A DNA stretch of 64,000 bases. Source: Eukaryota sp. TZLM1-RC. Taxonomy: Eukaryota; Metamonada: BaSk clade. The DNA is taken from the NCBI GenBank assembly GCA_040285825.1, contig JAUPSS010000006.1, positions 124,001 to 188,000 of the forward strand, written 5' to 3'. Shown here piece by piece: positions 30,089 to 41,100 of the stretch. Each line of letters begins with the position of its first letter. Positions within the stretch are counted from its first letter, which is position 1. Position numbers and translations under genes: made by a program. Below the pieces are notes generated by a model. The model did no database searches. It was not told the DNA's origin and was given only the letters and a program-made list of their open reading frames with translations.

Positions 30089-31005
30089 GGTTTTTTATTT
30101 TGTTTATAAGTTGTAATTAATTTATAAATTTTCAAATGTATTTTATTTTTATTGTTTTAATTATATTGCAAATCACTGAATTTAATTTTCGTAATTGTCG
30201 ATTAACTCAATGATAATGTCAAAAAGAATAGCCTATTTATGCGTATTTTATCAAATAAGTTATGAACACATTTCAACTTCAACAAACTTCTCCTGAACCG
30301 AGAATCGAAGTGACTCCATGTATTATGTTATTATGTCAAATTATTGTAGGGTATCTCTGTGGTCATGGAAAAATTGACTGAGATTTTAAAAAAATGTCAA
30401 ATATTTCCATCAAATTAATAAATAATTCATAAATAATGAATTTGCAGATCCTGAATGCTTCATCATTGTAGAATTTTGAACCACATTAACCGAAGAGTGA
30501 GAGGTTTGAAAAGCAAGTTGATATAAGAAATGACCACCTGCACACTGTTAATCAAAGGTCAAAGTAACAAATAATAATGTGAATAATCATCAAAATTTCT
30601 GTGAAAAACGACCTGTTTGATGGTTGATTAATTTCAGTAATTTGAACCCATTCTGTTGTGTACATTTGTTGTGTCATTTTTTTTACCTTATGTTGCCGAA
30701 GCTTGGAAAGAAGGATTAGATGAAAGGTGATTTATTTTCATATTCATACTATAAAAGCCTAAGGGCGCCAACACTTAAAAACAATATTTAATAAACTTCT
30801 TGATGAACTTACGAAATGGTGTAACGAAAAAGTTTAAATGAAGTATATCTAAGTTGTTATTTTGAAATCTATTAGAATTCAATCCTTGTCTATTTGAGAA
30901 ATGGCAGAAAATGACCAAATTTTGCTCAATATGATATTATTAAAAATGAGAAAATAAAAACCAATGATTCCGTCAAAATGATTTATAAAACAATTCAACC
31001 AATGA
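30089..31005. other. Intergenic with miniature element
   Basis: AT-rich between convergent genes. Holds the small inserted element at 30691-30773; nothing else recognised. Confidence 0.5.
30691..30773 (+). mobile_element. Miniature TGTTG...CAACA element, copy B (83 bp)
   Basis: Begins TGTTGCCGAAGC and ends CTAAGGGCGCCAACA, flanked on both sides by CTTA (perfect 4-bp target duplication). Its right half matches copy A at 21652-21755 (GATTTATTTTC, ATAAAAGCC versus ATATAAGCC, AGGGCGCCAACA). No coding capacity. Confidence 0.7.
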
Positions 31006-32355
31006 TTACTCTACAATAAACAATCTGTGATTTGCCCAGTACATGTTGAAAACAGGATAATAAGAATCATCATCTAATCTAGGTAGTTCACCATTTATAT
31101 CAATATAACCTGAACCAAGCTCCTTCAAATTAATGGTGTAATTAACTAAATCAACAGTGATTTCAATTACATCACCTTGTTTCCATTGGGTACGGGTTCC
31201 AGAGGTATTGAGGGGTTGACCATTACAATGACAACCATAGACATCAGAGCGATTGAACCTAGAAGAGTCAAACTTCTTCCCAGCAATGACACCAATAACA
31301 AGATTACTATCACGACCTTTATATCTAACCCTCCATTTATGAACACTACCATGCTTCAAGGGTTTATCTCCTCTAATTGGTTGGTCACAAACAAAAAAAG
31401 GATAAACACGACTTTCAGCCACCAAACCATTATCAGAAACAACAACCAAATCATGCTTATATTCCTTGGAAAAAACCACACCACCAAAAGATTGAGCAAC
31501 ATTACTGGTGGTTTTGGGTTCACCAAACTTAGTGGAATCAACAACATTCTTGATTTTTTTAGCAATTTCGAGGAATTTACCCTCAATTCTAGAAATATTA
31601 TCTTTTGCATCAGAAAAACAGCCTTTGATCTCATTCTTTAAACAAGGAGCAGTTTGGTTGAGGGTAACAGGGTTTCCAGAAAAAAAGACGTCAGTGGAGC
31701 TTGGAACCTTGCAAGAGTCAATGCAAGATTTGAGGGATTCTAGGCAATCGCCGATCGATCGGGAGAGTTGAGATGTGGCTTCTTTGGCTACTTCCTTGGC
31801 TTGGCAAAGGCATTGTTCAAGGTCGTTGTTAATGGTGGTAATGGTGGTGGTGTAGGAATCAAGAGCTTCATCGAGAGGCAGCATATCGCCATGGGAGGAG
31901 TGCCCGTCCACAAGACAGCAGTTAACGCAGACAGGGATTGAGCAATGCTGACAAAAGTACTCCAAGGGCTTTGTTTTGTGCTTCGTACACTTCTTGGGGA
32001 GAAGGGGACTTTCATTGAGGGGTACAACAGTGTGGGATCGAAACATGCCGAATTTGTGGACCCCTTCTGAACAACGTCGGCACAATGATGAAGCACATTC
32101 GTGGCATCCGACAGAGGCAGGAGCTTCGTCACACCCCTCACATCGAGGAGGAGAGAGGGACATGTGTTCAATGGCCTTCCTTAGACTAATGTTCACATGC
32201 AAACTCTTCCTCTCTGCAGGATGACGGCATTCGGGGCAGGTTTGGCTCTTCTCAAACCATGGACGGAGACATTTGTTAAGGCAAAAGCTATGTCCACAGG
32301 TCAATGAGCAAGGTTCTTGCATGGTATCGTGACAAATCGAGCATGTGAGGATCAT
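31006..32355 (-). CDS. RING / B-box / coiled-coil / SPRY protein (TRIM-like), 449 aa
   Basis: Probable E3 ubiquitin ligase of TRIM-like layout. RING at residues 4-43 (CSICHDTM, CGHSFCLNKC, CPEC); first B-box-like segment at 72-108 (CEGCDEAPASVGCHECASSL); second B-box at 123-155 (CTKHKTKPLEYFCQHCSIPV, HSSH); predicted coiled coil at about 165-215; SPRY-like beta domain from about 285 (HKWRVRYKG, LVIGVIAGKKF, WKQGDVIEITVDLVNYTINL). The paralogue at 46404-47774 is almost identical over the RING and the 115-290 region but differs in the first B-box and in SPRY loops. The palindrome CCGATCGATCGG lies in the coding sequence (31751-31762). Confidence 0.87.
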   Translation of the reverse strand: MILTCSICHDTMQEPCSLTCGHSFCLNKCLRPWFEKSQTCPECRHPAERKSLHVNISLRKAIEHMSLSPPRCEGCDEAPASVGCHECASSLCRRCSEGVHKFGMFRSHTVVPLNESPLLPKKCTKHKTKPLEYFCQHCSIPVCVNCCLVDGHSSHGDMLPLDEALDSYTTTITTINNDLEQCLCQAKEVAKEATSQLSRSIGDCLESLKSCIDSCKVPSSTDVFFSGNPVTLNQTAPCLKNEIKGCFSDAKDNISRIEGKFLEIAKKIKNVVDSTKFGEPKTTSNVAQSFGGVVFSKEYKHDLVVVSDNGLVAESRVYPFFVCDQPIRGDKPLKHGSVHKWRVRYKGRDSNLVIGVIAGKKFDSSRFNRSDVYGCHCNGQPLNTSGTRTQWKQGDVIEITVDLVNYTINLKELGSGYIDINGELPRLDDDSYYPVFNMYWANHRLFIVE

Positions 32356-32577
32356 GGGAAGAAGAGAAGTGTTTGGTGCTGGTTTGTTACAATTTTAGAA
32401 AGGTTGTTTGACTTCAAAATGACCAATTGACTGCCATTTTATTTCTGAAACACTATATTGGGAATTGGTAAGACCCTTTTGTCATTCAGCAATGCAGATA
32501 ACTTCTCCTTGACTGTTGTTGTAGTTAAGCATTGTGAATTTCGTCCTATACGATGTTGCTGCGATACTCTTAAATTG
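32356..32577 (-). promoter_or_regulatory. Upstream region of TRIM-like gene, proximal copy
   Basis: About 220 bp that is repeated, with small changes, at 32626-32847 and again upstream of the paralogue at 47775-48000. Conservation across copies suggests it carries the promoter. Confidence 0.5.
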
Positions 32578-32960
32578 TCAAGGTTCTTGCATGGTTTCGT
32601 GGCAAATGGAGCATGTGAGGATCATGGGGGGTAGAGAAGTGTTTGGTGCTGTTTTGTTGCAATTTTAGAAAGGTTGATTGACTTCAAAATGTCCAATTGA
32701 CTGCTATATTAATTCTGAAACAATTATTTGGGAATTGGCAAGGCCCTTTTGTCATTCAGCAATGCAGAAAACTTCTCCTTGACTGTTGTTATGGTCAAGC
32801 ATTCGGAATTTCCTGTTATACAATGTTGCTGCGATATTCTTAAATTGTTATTGTGTCAAAATAGTAGCACAACTAGTGGGATCAAGTAACGCTTCCACTA
32901 GGTTCTGTTGATGGTGTTCATGTTGAAGTACATTGTCTGGGTGTATAGTTTCCGTCTAAC
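32578..32960 (-). pseudogene. Tandem 5'-end duplicate of TRIM-like gene
   Basis: Minus strand from 32625 reads MILTCSICHETMQEP then TGA at 32578-32580, i.e. the first 15 codons of the TRIM-like protein, followed upstream by another full copy of its 5' flank. The distance between the two ATGs is 270 bp. The 3' side of the fragment joins abruptly to the proximal upstream region. It looks like a tandem duplication of 48 bp of coding sequence plus about 220 bp of flank. Confidence 0.85.
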
Positions 32961-34300
32961 ATTAATTCAATTTTGTATCTGATTTGAACTTTTTTTGATG
33001 CTGAATGAAAAGCAGGGCGAGAAATATTCTAGTAATTTTTGTAATTTTATTATATTTGAGTTTGAAACTTTTGATACTAATTTTACTTGGTCTTGTCCAT
33101 TCACATCCGTTTGCTATTAATTGCTTCCTGAAGTTAGTTTTATATCATTGTTTGATTATCTTGTTCAAAAACGTTTATTTGGCGGAGCATTTACCGAATA
33201 AATCACACTTAATTTCGGCAATTCATCTGCCTTATTTTTATTATTATTATTATATATTCCAATGAGATCACTGCCCAGACAAAACAACACAATCATGGAT
33301 GTTTCTCCAACATATATTGATATATTTAGGAGCATAAGGGTTACATAATGGTTGAATTCAGCAAATACATTAATCACGAGTTAATAATAATTTACATCAA
33401 AAATAGACAAAAATAGGGATGAGTTGCATGAGTACATCAAAGTTCTTAGTCACACACAATTTCAGTGTTTTAATTTCAGTTTTTCAACTAAGAGAATTTG
33501 GTTTTGCTCCAAATGCCAATAAATTTTATAACAATTATATTAATTTTAAAATTTTCCTCACGTAACCCAAATGAACACGTGTTCATGAACACGGGGACAT
33601 TGAAAATTTTAAGTCGAGTGTTGTGATTTCTCAATTTTGGGAATGAAAAATCAAATAAAGGTAACAAAAAACAACAGTGGGAAATATTTTTCACAAGACT
33701 GTTTTTGGGAAAATTTGCACTAACAAAAACAAGTGTAACTAGCTTTTAACACTAGTGAATCGTGGCTGATCAGTATAGTCCTCCTCAATGACAGTGAACC
33801 ACGTCCATGAACCCTGCTCCATACGTTGAAACCTCATAACAAGACTGTCATCTGAAATACACCAATTGAGCTTGTTGTCCGGTTTAGGCATATATTGCCA
33901 CATTGTACAACAAACGGCATCAATTATGTCACTTGTAGAGGTTTCCGCAGCACGTTATCTGACAGCAGTCTTTCCTTTCTACGAAAATGATAAACCAACA
34001 GGCGCATGATTCAAGTGAAAATCCACTCCAGCCAAAGGTCAATCAATTAGTAACTATTTGGCCACATGTCCAGAGATAAGGGGATTTATAAATCGACATC
34101 AATGGTTTAACTCTACAATGAGCAGAGTTTCATCTTGATAACTTTATTATTTTTCTGTACATACATTTGCTAATGGGAGCTCGTTCTGAAGTTATCATTC
34201 GAAGAAGAATCCTTACTGTGGTCAGGACACAAGTATGTTTTTTTTAATTTGCATGTTCATTTGTTCTGTTTCTACAATACTTACAGTAATGGAATACAAT
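32961..34300. other. Intergenic with a coding relic
   Basis: AT-rich except for the relic at 33747-34050. Several short readings without features. Confidence 0.4.
33747..34050 (-). pseudogene. Unrecognised coding relic
   Basis: One minus-strand frame reads LAGVDFHLNHAPVGLSFS, a TAG, KGKTAVR, a TAA, RAAETSTSDIIDAVCCTMWQ and WCISDDSLVMRFQRMEQGSW, then stops at 33747. Composition is protein-like over about 95 codons despite internal stops. No family recognised. Alternatives are an exon with tiny introns, or transposon debris. Confidence 0.35.
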
Positions 34301-34309
34301 ACAGGAAAA

Positions 34310-34400
34310 CCAAGAAATTGCATTTCTGCATCCACCAATAAAAGCACACGAAGTAAGAATAGAAGCCTCCATCCAACCTAAACCGCCATAATGTGAACAT
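34310..34400 (-). mobile_element. Internal scrap of RT retroelement
   Basis: About 85 bp matching 61055-61140 (shared: tttctgcatccaccaa, aaaagcacacga, gtaagaatagaagcc, ccataatgtg). The minus strand corresponds to the HYGGLGWTKASILTSCAFVG segment. Confidence 0.85.
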
Positions 34401-35040
34401 AATTTATACAATTTTTTGAAATCTAAAAGTATTCTTTGGAAAACAATTCTTCAATTGATTGGGTAAATGAAAAAGAACCAAAGGAAGGAGTTTCAGCTAG
34501 ACTGACTCGCCCAAATTTGTTAGAATATAAAAACAGGCGATTTTAAACTGTTTTTACAACGAGTTTCGGGTTGGATAAATCAATCATCAATCAATCTCCA
34601 TCAATTAAAGACGTTTCGAACAAATATGTGGCGAAATGTGTCGGAATATGTCGGCTTATGCAATAAATCAAGATTGAAAACGATAAACAAACCATTTTAT
34701 AGTAATTCACCATTAGTTGGAGGTACAATCATTGTGAGAAATTTTCAAAGTACTTTTGCCCACACAAGGGTAACAGTTGTGAAATCCATAATATTTTGGT
34801 TGGAATCATCAAATAGTTTATAAAAATCACCACATAAATCACCCTTAATCATTGAAGAAAAGTTGGTGATTCTGATCATTAGGGTTGAATTGACAAGTGA
34901 TAAACTGGAAATATTTGGTAAATAATTGCTGGTTTTATTGTTAAAATATAAAGAAATTGAAAGAACAAATTTATCAATTGAATAAAACAATATTTAAAAA
35001 AACGAAATAATTCAAATTAAACCTAAAAAAGTCAAGTTTA
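34401..35040. other. Intergenic, no gene called
   Basis: A minus-strand reading at 34745-34990 (81 codons, NSTLMIRITNFSSMIKGDL) and an overlapping plus-strand one are unrecognised. Confidence 0.3.
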
Positions 35041-36936
35041 TTAGTCATCCCTTCCAGAAACCCAAACTATTGAATTTGCTAGCAATAAATGACCATCTGT
35101 GGAGCTTTTCCATCCACCAAAAGGACCATCAGTACTATAACCATCTGAAACAAAATCTACCACTCTACTTTTGTTATATTCACTCTTCAACACCAAAGGA
35201 TTTCCATTCTTCAAGGTAGCAACTGTTTGAAATTCAGGGTTGATGGAAGTGTATTTTGCACCAAGCCTACAAGAAAAAGAGTTTACTGATTTCATAATTA
35301 AATCATTCTGGTTAGAGTTACCAAAATCAATGAAAGAGCCAAATGATTTCAAATCACTCAAACCCTTGAATGCTCCATATTTAAAGTCACCCTTGATGCG
35401 ACCTCCACTACTACTAAACAATACCAAACCCTTGCCAGCTTCTACTATTTGTTCTAGTAGTGTGGCTTGAATGTTTAAACCATTAGTATTGTACAAAACA
35501 ACATCAAAATTATCAATATTGTTTAAATTTGGTTCATCAGTAGAAGTAATTTGTACCTCAAGATTAGGCCAATTTTGCCTAAATCCTTTGTGAATTTTTT
35601 GGGTGATGTCATTATGAAATCTTGAATAAGCCCACAAACAAACCCTAATTAATGGTAAATTTGATTGAATTATTTGGTTTTTAAATTGCAATTCACTTCT
35701 TAATTCTTGAATTTGAGTGGTTAATTGGCTATTTAATTCATCTTTCTCACCTAATTGTTGATTTAAATTGGAATTATTTCTGGTTAATTCTTCAATTTGT
35801 TGATCTTTTTCACTAATAACATTTTCAATGTGTTCAGTTAATAAAGGAACAACAATTTCATTATTAAACTTACTAATTACCAAAACAAACTTTTCAATTG
35901 AATTAAATGGTTTAATAAATAATTCTTGAATTTCTTGTGGATTAAATAATTTTAAATCAAAACCATTTAAAATTTCACTAAATTGATCAATATTCCAATC
36001 AAAACAATTTAAATTCAAACAATTTAATAACCAAATGCATATTTTTTTGTTTTTTTAATTCTTTAAATACTTTAAAAGAATCAAAACTTAATTCCATAAC
36101 ATTTTCTTCAAGGTTTTGATTAATTAAAAAGATGATAAAAATGCTAAATGAATTTGCTTTTCATTAGCCATTTTCAAAACCCAAAAGAACCATTTAGGTG
36201 GAATTTGTGAATTATTTTTGAAATATTTAATAGAAAATTCAAACAAAAATTCATTAAATTGACTTTGCTGATAAAAAGAAAGAAAAACATCTTCATAAAG
36301 TTCTTCAATCTTCAATTCCTCAGAGTCAATCATACCAAGCAACTTTTCCACTTGACAATCAGACAAATTGTTCTTCTTCCAAGACCAAACCACAGACCTC
36401 ACCAACCACAAAGATTCAGCTTGCTGCTCTACCAAGCAAGAAAGAGACGCAAAAGCAAGAGAGAGTGGTTCCAAAATTGTTGAGTTAATGTAGGAACCAA
36501 TCTTTATTAAGAGTTTTTGGTCTTCATTAGCATCAGCATTGACTACAGCGGGAAGGAGCCATTCAGGGGATTGAAAGTGATCAGTTATGACCTGATCACA
36601 AGCCTCATTAATTGAATCTACCTCGAAAAACGAAGAGAGGTACCTGAAATGATAGAACGTTTCAGGAGTGAATTCGATGCTTCCTCCATAAAAGTAATCG
36701 ATGAAGATCTGGAGGGAGGAAGAAGAGACGGGAAGATGGTCGTAATCGCTTGTAGGGTCGTTAGAGTCTACCCAGTTGAGAGTGAAGAGCTTGTGATAGT
36801 ACTTGGAGTAGAGTACCAAAAGAGCACGATGAACAGCAAACTCTTCACCGTTGAATCGAAGGGTATAGTCACGGAGATGAGGGCTGTTACGGAGGTCTGT
36901 GAGGATCTGTGAAGGTGGGAGAGATACGTTGAGCAT
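35041..36936 (-). pseudogene. BTB-domain gene with C-terminal amidotransferase-like domain, two frameshifts
   Basis: N-terminal part (ATG 36936): LRDYTLRFNGEEFAVHRALL and VLYSKYYHKLF are a BTB fold; a BACK-like helical region follows. The frame breaks at T5 near 36126 and again at an A run near 36040-36050; the three frames together line up with the BTB protein at 27487-30088 (ICIWLLNCLNLNCFDWN versus LNYWLLN...DWN). Then comes a coiled coil (EKDQQIEELTRNNSNLNQQL) and a C-terminal domain: FDVVLYNTNG, GKGLVLFSSSGGRIKGDF, RVVDFVSDGYSTDGPFGGW, LLLANSIVWVSG, like the class I glutamine-amidotransferase-like fold. Homopolymer sequencing errors could explain both breaks. An upstream in-frame ATG at 36999 overlaps a retroelement and was not used. 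Confidence 0.65.
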
Positions 36937-36987
36937 TGTATGAGTGAAGTTGGTTTGGATTTGAATCGAGAAATTTGTAGAAACTAA

Positions 36988-37400
36988 ATATGTTTGCAAA
37001 AATTCTGCTGCTCGATGTGTGTATTCCGCTGAATCGCTGTTATCTAGCGCCGAAAAACAGAAGATAAAGAAATATGAAGAACCTTTGGCTCAGTGAGGTA
37101 GAGTGGAACATGTGAAATATCAGTTTGTGCCGTTTGCAATTTCTCTTTTTGTCAATATTGGACCTTTAGGCTTGCACTTTTTTGAAAATTTTAAAAAAGT
37201 GTTACTGAATAGGTCTGGTAAAACAATGAACTCCACTTTCTGGATAAATAGAATTGTTTCTTGCATTTTCAAGTCTATTCCAACAATGATTTCAAAGGCA
37301 CTTTTAGCTATTGGTGTAGAATATGAACGTAATGCTGTGAGTAGGTTCGGTAATAGTGACGCTTGTTTGGAGGATATTGAATTCTAGATGGGTTTTTTTA
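36988..37400 (+). mobile_element. RT retroelement 3' fragment
   Basis: Plus-strand copy of the same subfamily as 44415-45200, read as CKNSAA..., KKYEEPLAQ then TGA, then RVEHVKYQFVPFAISLF, LLNRSGKTMNSTFWINRIV. It inserted just upstream of the BTB gene start. Confidence 0.85.
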
Positions 37401-38142
37401 TCTCAACAAATATTCCAATTTTAAAAAAAATAAAGCAACACATTGAACATCGTCTAATCAATTAGTTTGGTTAATTTTTATACAATTTGTCATACTTATA
37501 GGAAGAACACATTCAAAAATCAACAACAACACCATCACAATAATGAAGTTCTTTTTTGATACTGGATATAAGTCGCATGCCTGAAAGGCTGGTTTGGTTG
37601 ATTAGTGAAACCATATTCGCAAGGAATTGAATAATTGGATTCAGGGATGAATTACCACTACTGGAATTGGTCAATGCAAGTAGTAAACCCTAAAGCAATC
37701 ACACAAAGTAACATTCAAGTTTAACAAAATATATGTTTAGAATGACACGCTTTGATAATAAACAACAATAGACAAAAAAGAGAGGGAGATAGTGTATATG
37801 TAAAGTTTGTTGATGGAAATCCACAGTCTGTCCATTATTCTTTTATTTTTTCCTATTCAACAAAAGGTTAACTACACAAATGAGGTCAGCATTACCACCT
37901 TTTTTAAACTTCATGTCAAGCTAAAGTTTTTACCATTTTCCATTCACTTGTTTAGTGATTTTGAATTATATTTATATATTCTATTGATATTTATTGAACA
38001 TGTTGATGAAGCTAAGAGCAACTGAGAGTAGAGAAGCTTAAGCAAGACTGTGAATATACTATGTACTAATTCAATTTAGTTGAAAAGGTTCATTAACAGA
38101 TACTCAAACAAGTCATAATCACACACAAATACATCAAATGCA
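37401..38142. other. Intergenic, no gene seen
   Basis: AT-rich 5' flank of the large coiled-coil gene. A plus-strand 72-codon reading at 37807 is unrecognised. Confidence 0.4.
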
Positions 38143-41100
38143 ATGAGCACATCCACCCTCTTCTCTCTCAGTTATGAGGAGCTTCTCTCCCGTCTCAAAT
38201 CCCTTTCTGATCATGCTTCTACTCTCAAGTCCAAGTTTGAAGTTGAGAACATTTCCACCTCAGACATTGAAATCATTGACATGGACAACATCCAGTCTCA
38301 ACTCACTGACTTTCTCTCTTCTTCCCACAACATACCCACCAAAACTCTCACTAATCCTACTCACCCACCACCTTTCGTCACTTCTCTCAAAACCCAGCTA
38401 GATTCACTCGTCCCCTCATCCACTTCTTCTCTCCTTACTGTATCGAAAAGTCTATTGCAAAACTACTTGGCCAACCTTCAACACTATCATCACCTCCTCT
38501 CACATCGTCTCTCCCTCCTCTCCACGTGTTCCATGTCTCCTTCTTTACGCAAACAGTCTGAGTTGATTTTAACGGATTCCCTGCACGAGAATATTTCACT
38601 TCAATCTACCACCACTGATCTAATTTCATCATTGAACACCAACCCTAACCCTAACACTAACCCTAATCCTAACCTTCTGCCCTCTCTACTCCTTGCTTGT
38701 GAAATTTTAAATGAAGACTTTGTTGGTAAAAGGTTTACAAGATTTATTAAACCATCTGTAGAAGTAGTTAAACATCTAGACTGTAACTCTGTAGGGCTGA
38801 GGGGTGAGGTGCTACTAAATCAGGTAACAGTCAAGAACTCATCAATGTTTGAGGATTTTTCGTGGGAGTCGGAATTACACACTTTGTGTCAGGTTTTTGG
38901 TTATAAAGTTGATTTTGACACGTCATCAGATCAAAATGACACGTCATCATTTGATTGTTTGACAGAAGATCAGTTATATTTTGAAATCGAAAAGTTGCTA
39001 CCATTAGTTTTACCGTTTCAGGTATCATTTTTCAATCAAACCGCCAATCAAAGTGAGAATGATGATGAAAATCAGTTTGTGTTGATTGACGGTCATGACG
39101 TTGATTTTGAACCCTTTTTTGACCCTATTGAACCCATTTTGATTGGAAATCCTATCAATTTCAACTTGTATTCTGATGATAACTCCCCAAATTCTTTCAT
39201 AAATTCACCCTCAATTGTTTTTAAAAGTGAATTAAAAACTTTAAAATGTAGTCATTATTCAGTGTTAATGAATAGATTTAGAAAAACAACAACACTGTCA
39301 CGCAATGTTTCACTCAAATCTGTACTGAGCTCTTCTCTAATCTCTTCTAGTCAGCTTCCTAGTGGGGATCAGGAGAGTTGTCAAAACATCACTGACAAGC
39401 AGAATCGCAAATTTTTCTGTTTTTTGACACTTCGACATTTGAGTTTGATCTCTACTCGAGTCAACATGATCTCTATTCTAAATATTATGATATATTACAA
39501 AATATTCTGCTCTTCAATCGTCAATTCGTCTCCGTGTGAATACAAACTGGTCAACATTTCTGATGAATTTCTAATCAACTTGTACAAAAAGTTGAACCCA
39601 AATTCAAAGGAACCACCAGATGTGAATTTGTTACATAATCTTGTCCCGGTCAAATACATGGTTCAAAATTCGACCAATCATTACGTGATTTTCAAGGAAA
39701 GTTTTGAGCTTTTGGAGAAGCTTGAAAAAAGAATTGTTGATGTTGCTTTTAATTCTTATTATTCCAATTTTGATGATATTGTGGATGACGTCACCCAGTC
39801 ACATTCAACGGAAACTGATGCGTTGGCAGTGTTTTCAGGATGTTACAAAGCCGAAGCTCTACATTTAGAATCTTTATTCAAGTTTATTTCACTCTTAATC
39901 ACACTAATTTCCCATTCAGATCACTCCAACAAGGTCAAAATCACACGTCAAGTCGTGCAAAGTCTTGATCATTTCTTCTCTGATTCTTTTAAAATTAATT
40001 CTTTAAATTGCTATTCTCTTTCTATTATCATTAATGAGTTGATTAGCTCTTCTATTGCAACGGTATTTGGTGGTGCTATAGTTGATTATACCTATCAAAA
40101 TTCTTCAAAAGTTCCTAATTTTGACCTCTTGCCGACCGCCATGTTGCCAAAAATAGAAGGGGTCAATATCCCTAATGTTTTTGAGTTTCCGGTCAATCAG
40201 TTTCTACAATCAAGCACAATCAATCAAATTATTGAACTTTTTCCATCAATCAATTCAGTGGTTTCCTTTTTCACTTTAACCCACAGGCCGACCAGTAACT
40301 CAGCTTTTTTAGCATTAAAAGCTGGTTCTTTGCAATGTGTGTATTCCTCGATTAAATCTGGAATTAATGATTTTACCAATTTATTAAAGCAATCTAGCAA
40401 CCCTGACCCCAACCCTAATTCTGATGTTTTACATTTAATTTCGGACTTTTTATCACCATGTTTTGAATCAGTCAATTTCAAAAATGAATTAAATTTATTA
40501 ATAAACGATCCTGCGTTAGAAACTATCGACATTTCCATGTTAAAATCGACAGCTGACACGTCATTGTTCGACAATGATTGTGCAATCAGAGTCTGTTTGA
40601 ATCTTGTTGACTTTTTTCAATGTTATGACCGACTATTAGACCTTTATTTAGGCAACCGATTGTCCATTCTGGCTCATTCCCATCAATTAAAATATGTCGG
40701 CAAAATATTTGAACCAGACACAGTCAAGTTGATTCCAATTGACTCTCCAAAATTTCATGATCAGCCGGAGCCTATTGAGTCTGAGGATTTTTCTTTGTTA
40801 TTGGACCCTCCAGATGAGGAAACTATCCAAGTTGAGTGGTTTTCTCTTGCTTATACAGAAGTTTCGTTTTCACTTGAACCAGAATTATTGTCAAAAGGGA
40901 TCAGAAAGGTAGTCACTGGGAGCGCTATTCGAAATATTCATCGTGTCACCAGGTTAGAATTTGGCAGAAATTGCCTATTGAATTCCATCATATTGCAAAA
41001 CGCCCCTCTGGTGAATTTTCTAACACACAAGCTTCAAAACTTCAAAAAGAGCTCACAAGGAGATCAACAAACACGTAAGGAAAGATTACTTCAAATGGCC

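Noticed and set aside
31177-31641. Plus-strand frames antisense to the TRIM-like genes (also 46602-47060)
   Set aside because: They mirror the coding strand of both paralogues and are Thr/Ile/Asn-rich shadows.
33747-34050. Reassigned stop codons (TAA/TAG as Gln)
   Set aside because: Confident genes end at TAA, TAG and TGA in the expected places, and this relic also contains an internal TGA.
36937-36999. Upstream ATG for the second BTB gene
   Set aside because: The first ~10 bp overlap the neighbouring retroelement fragment; the internal ATG at 36936 aligns with the other BTB gene.
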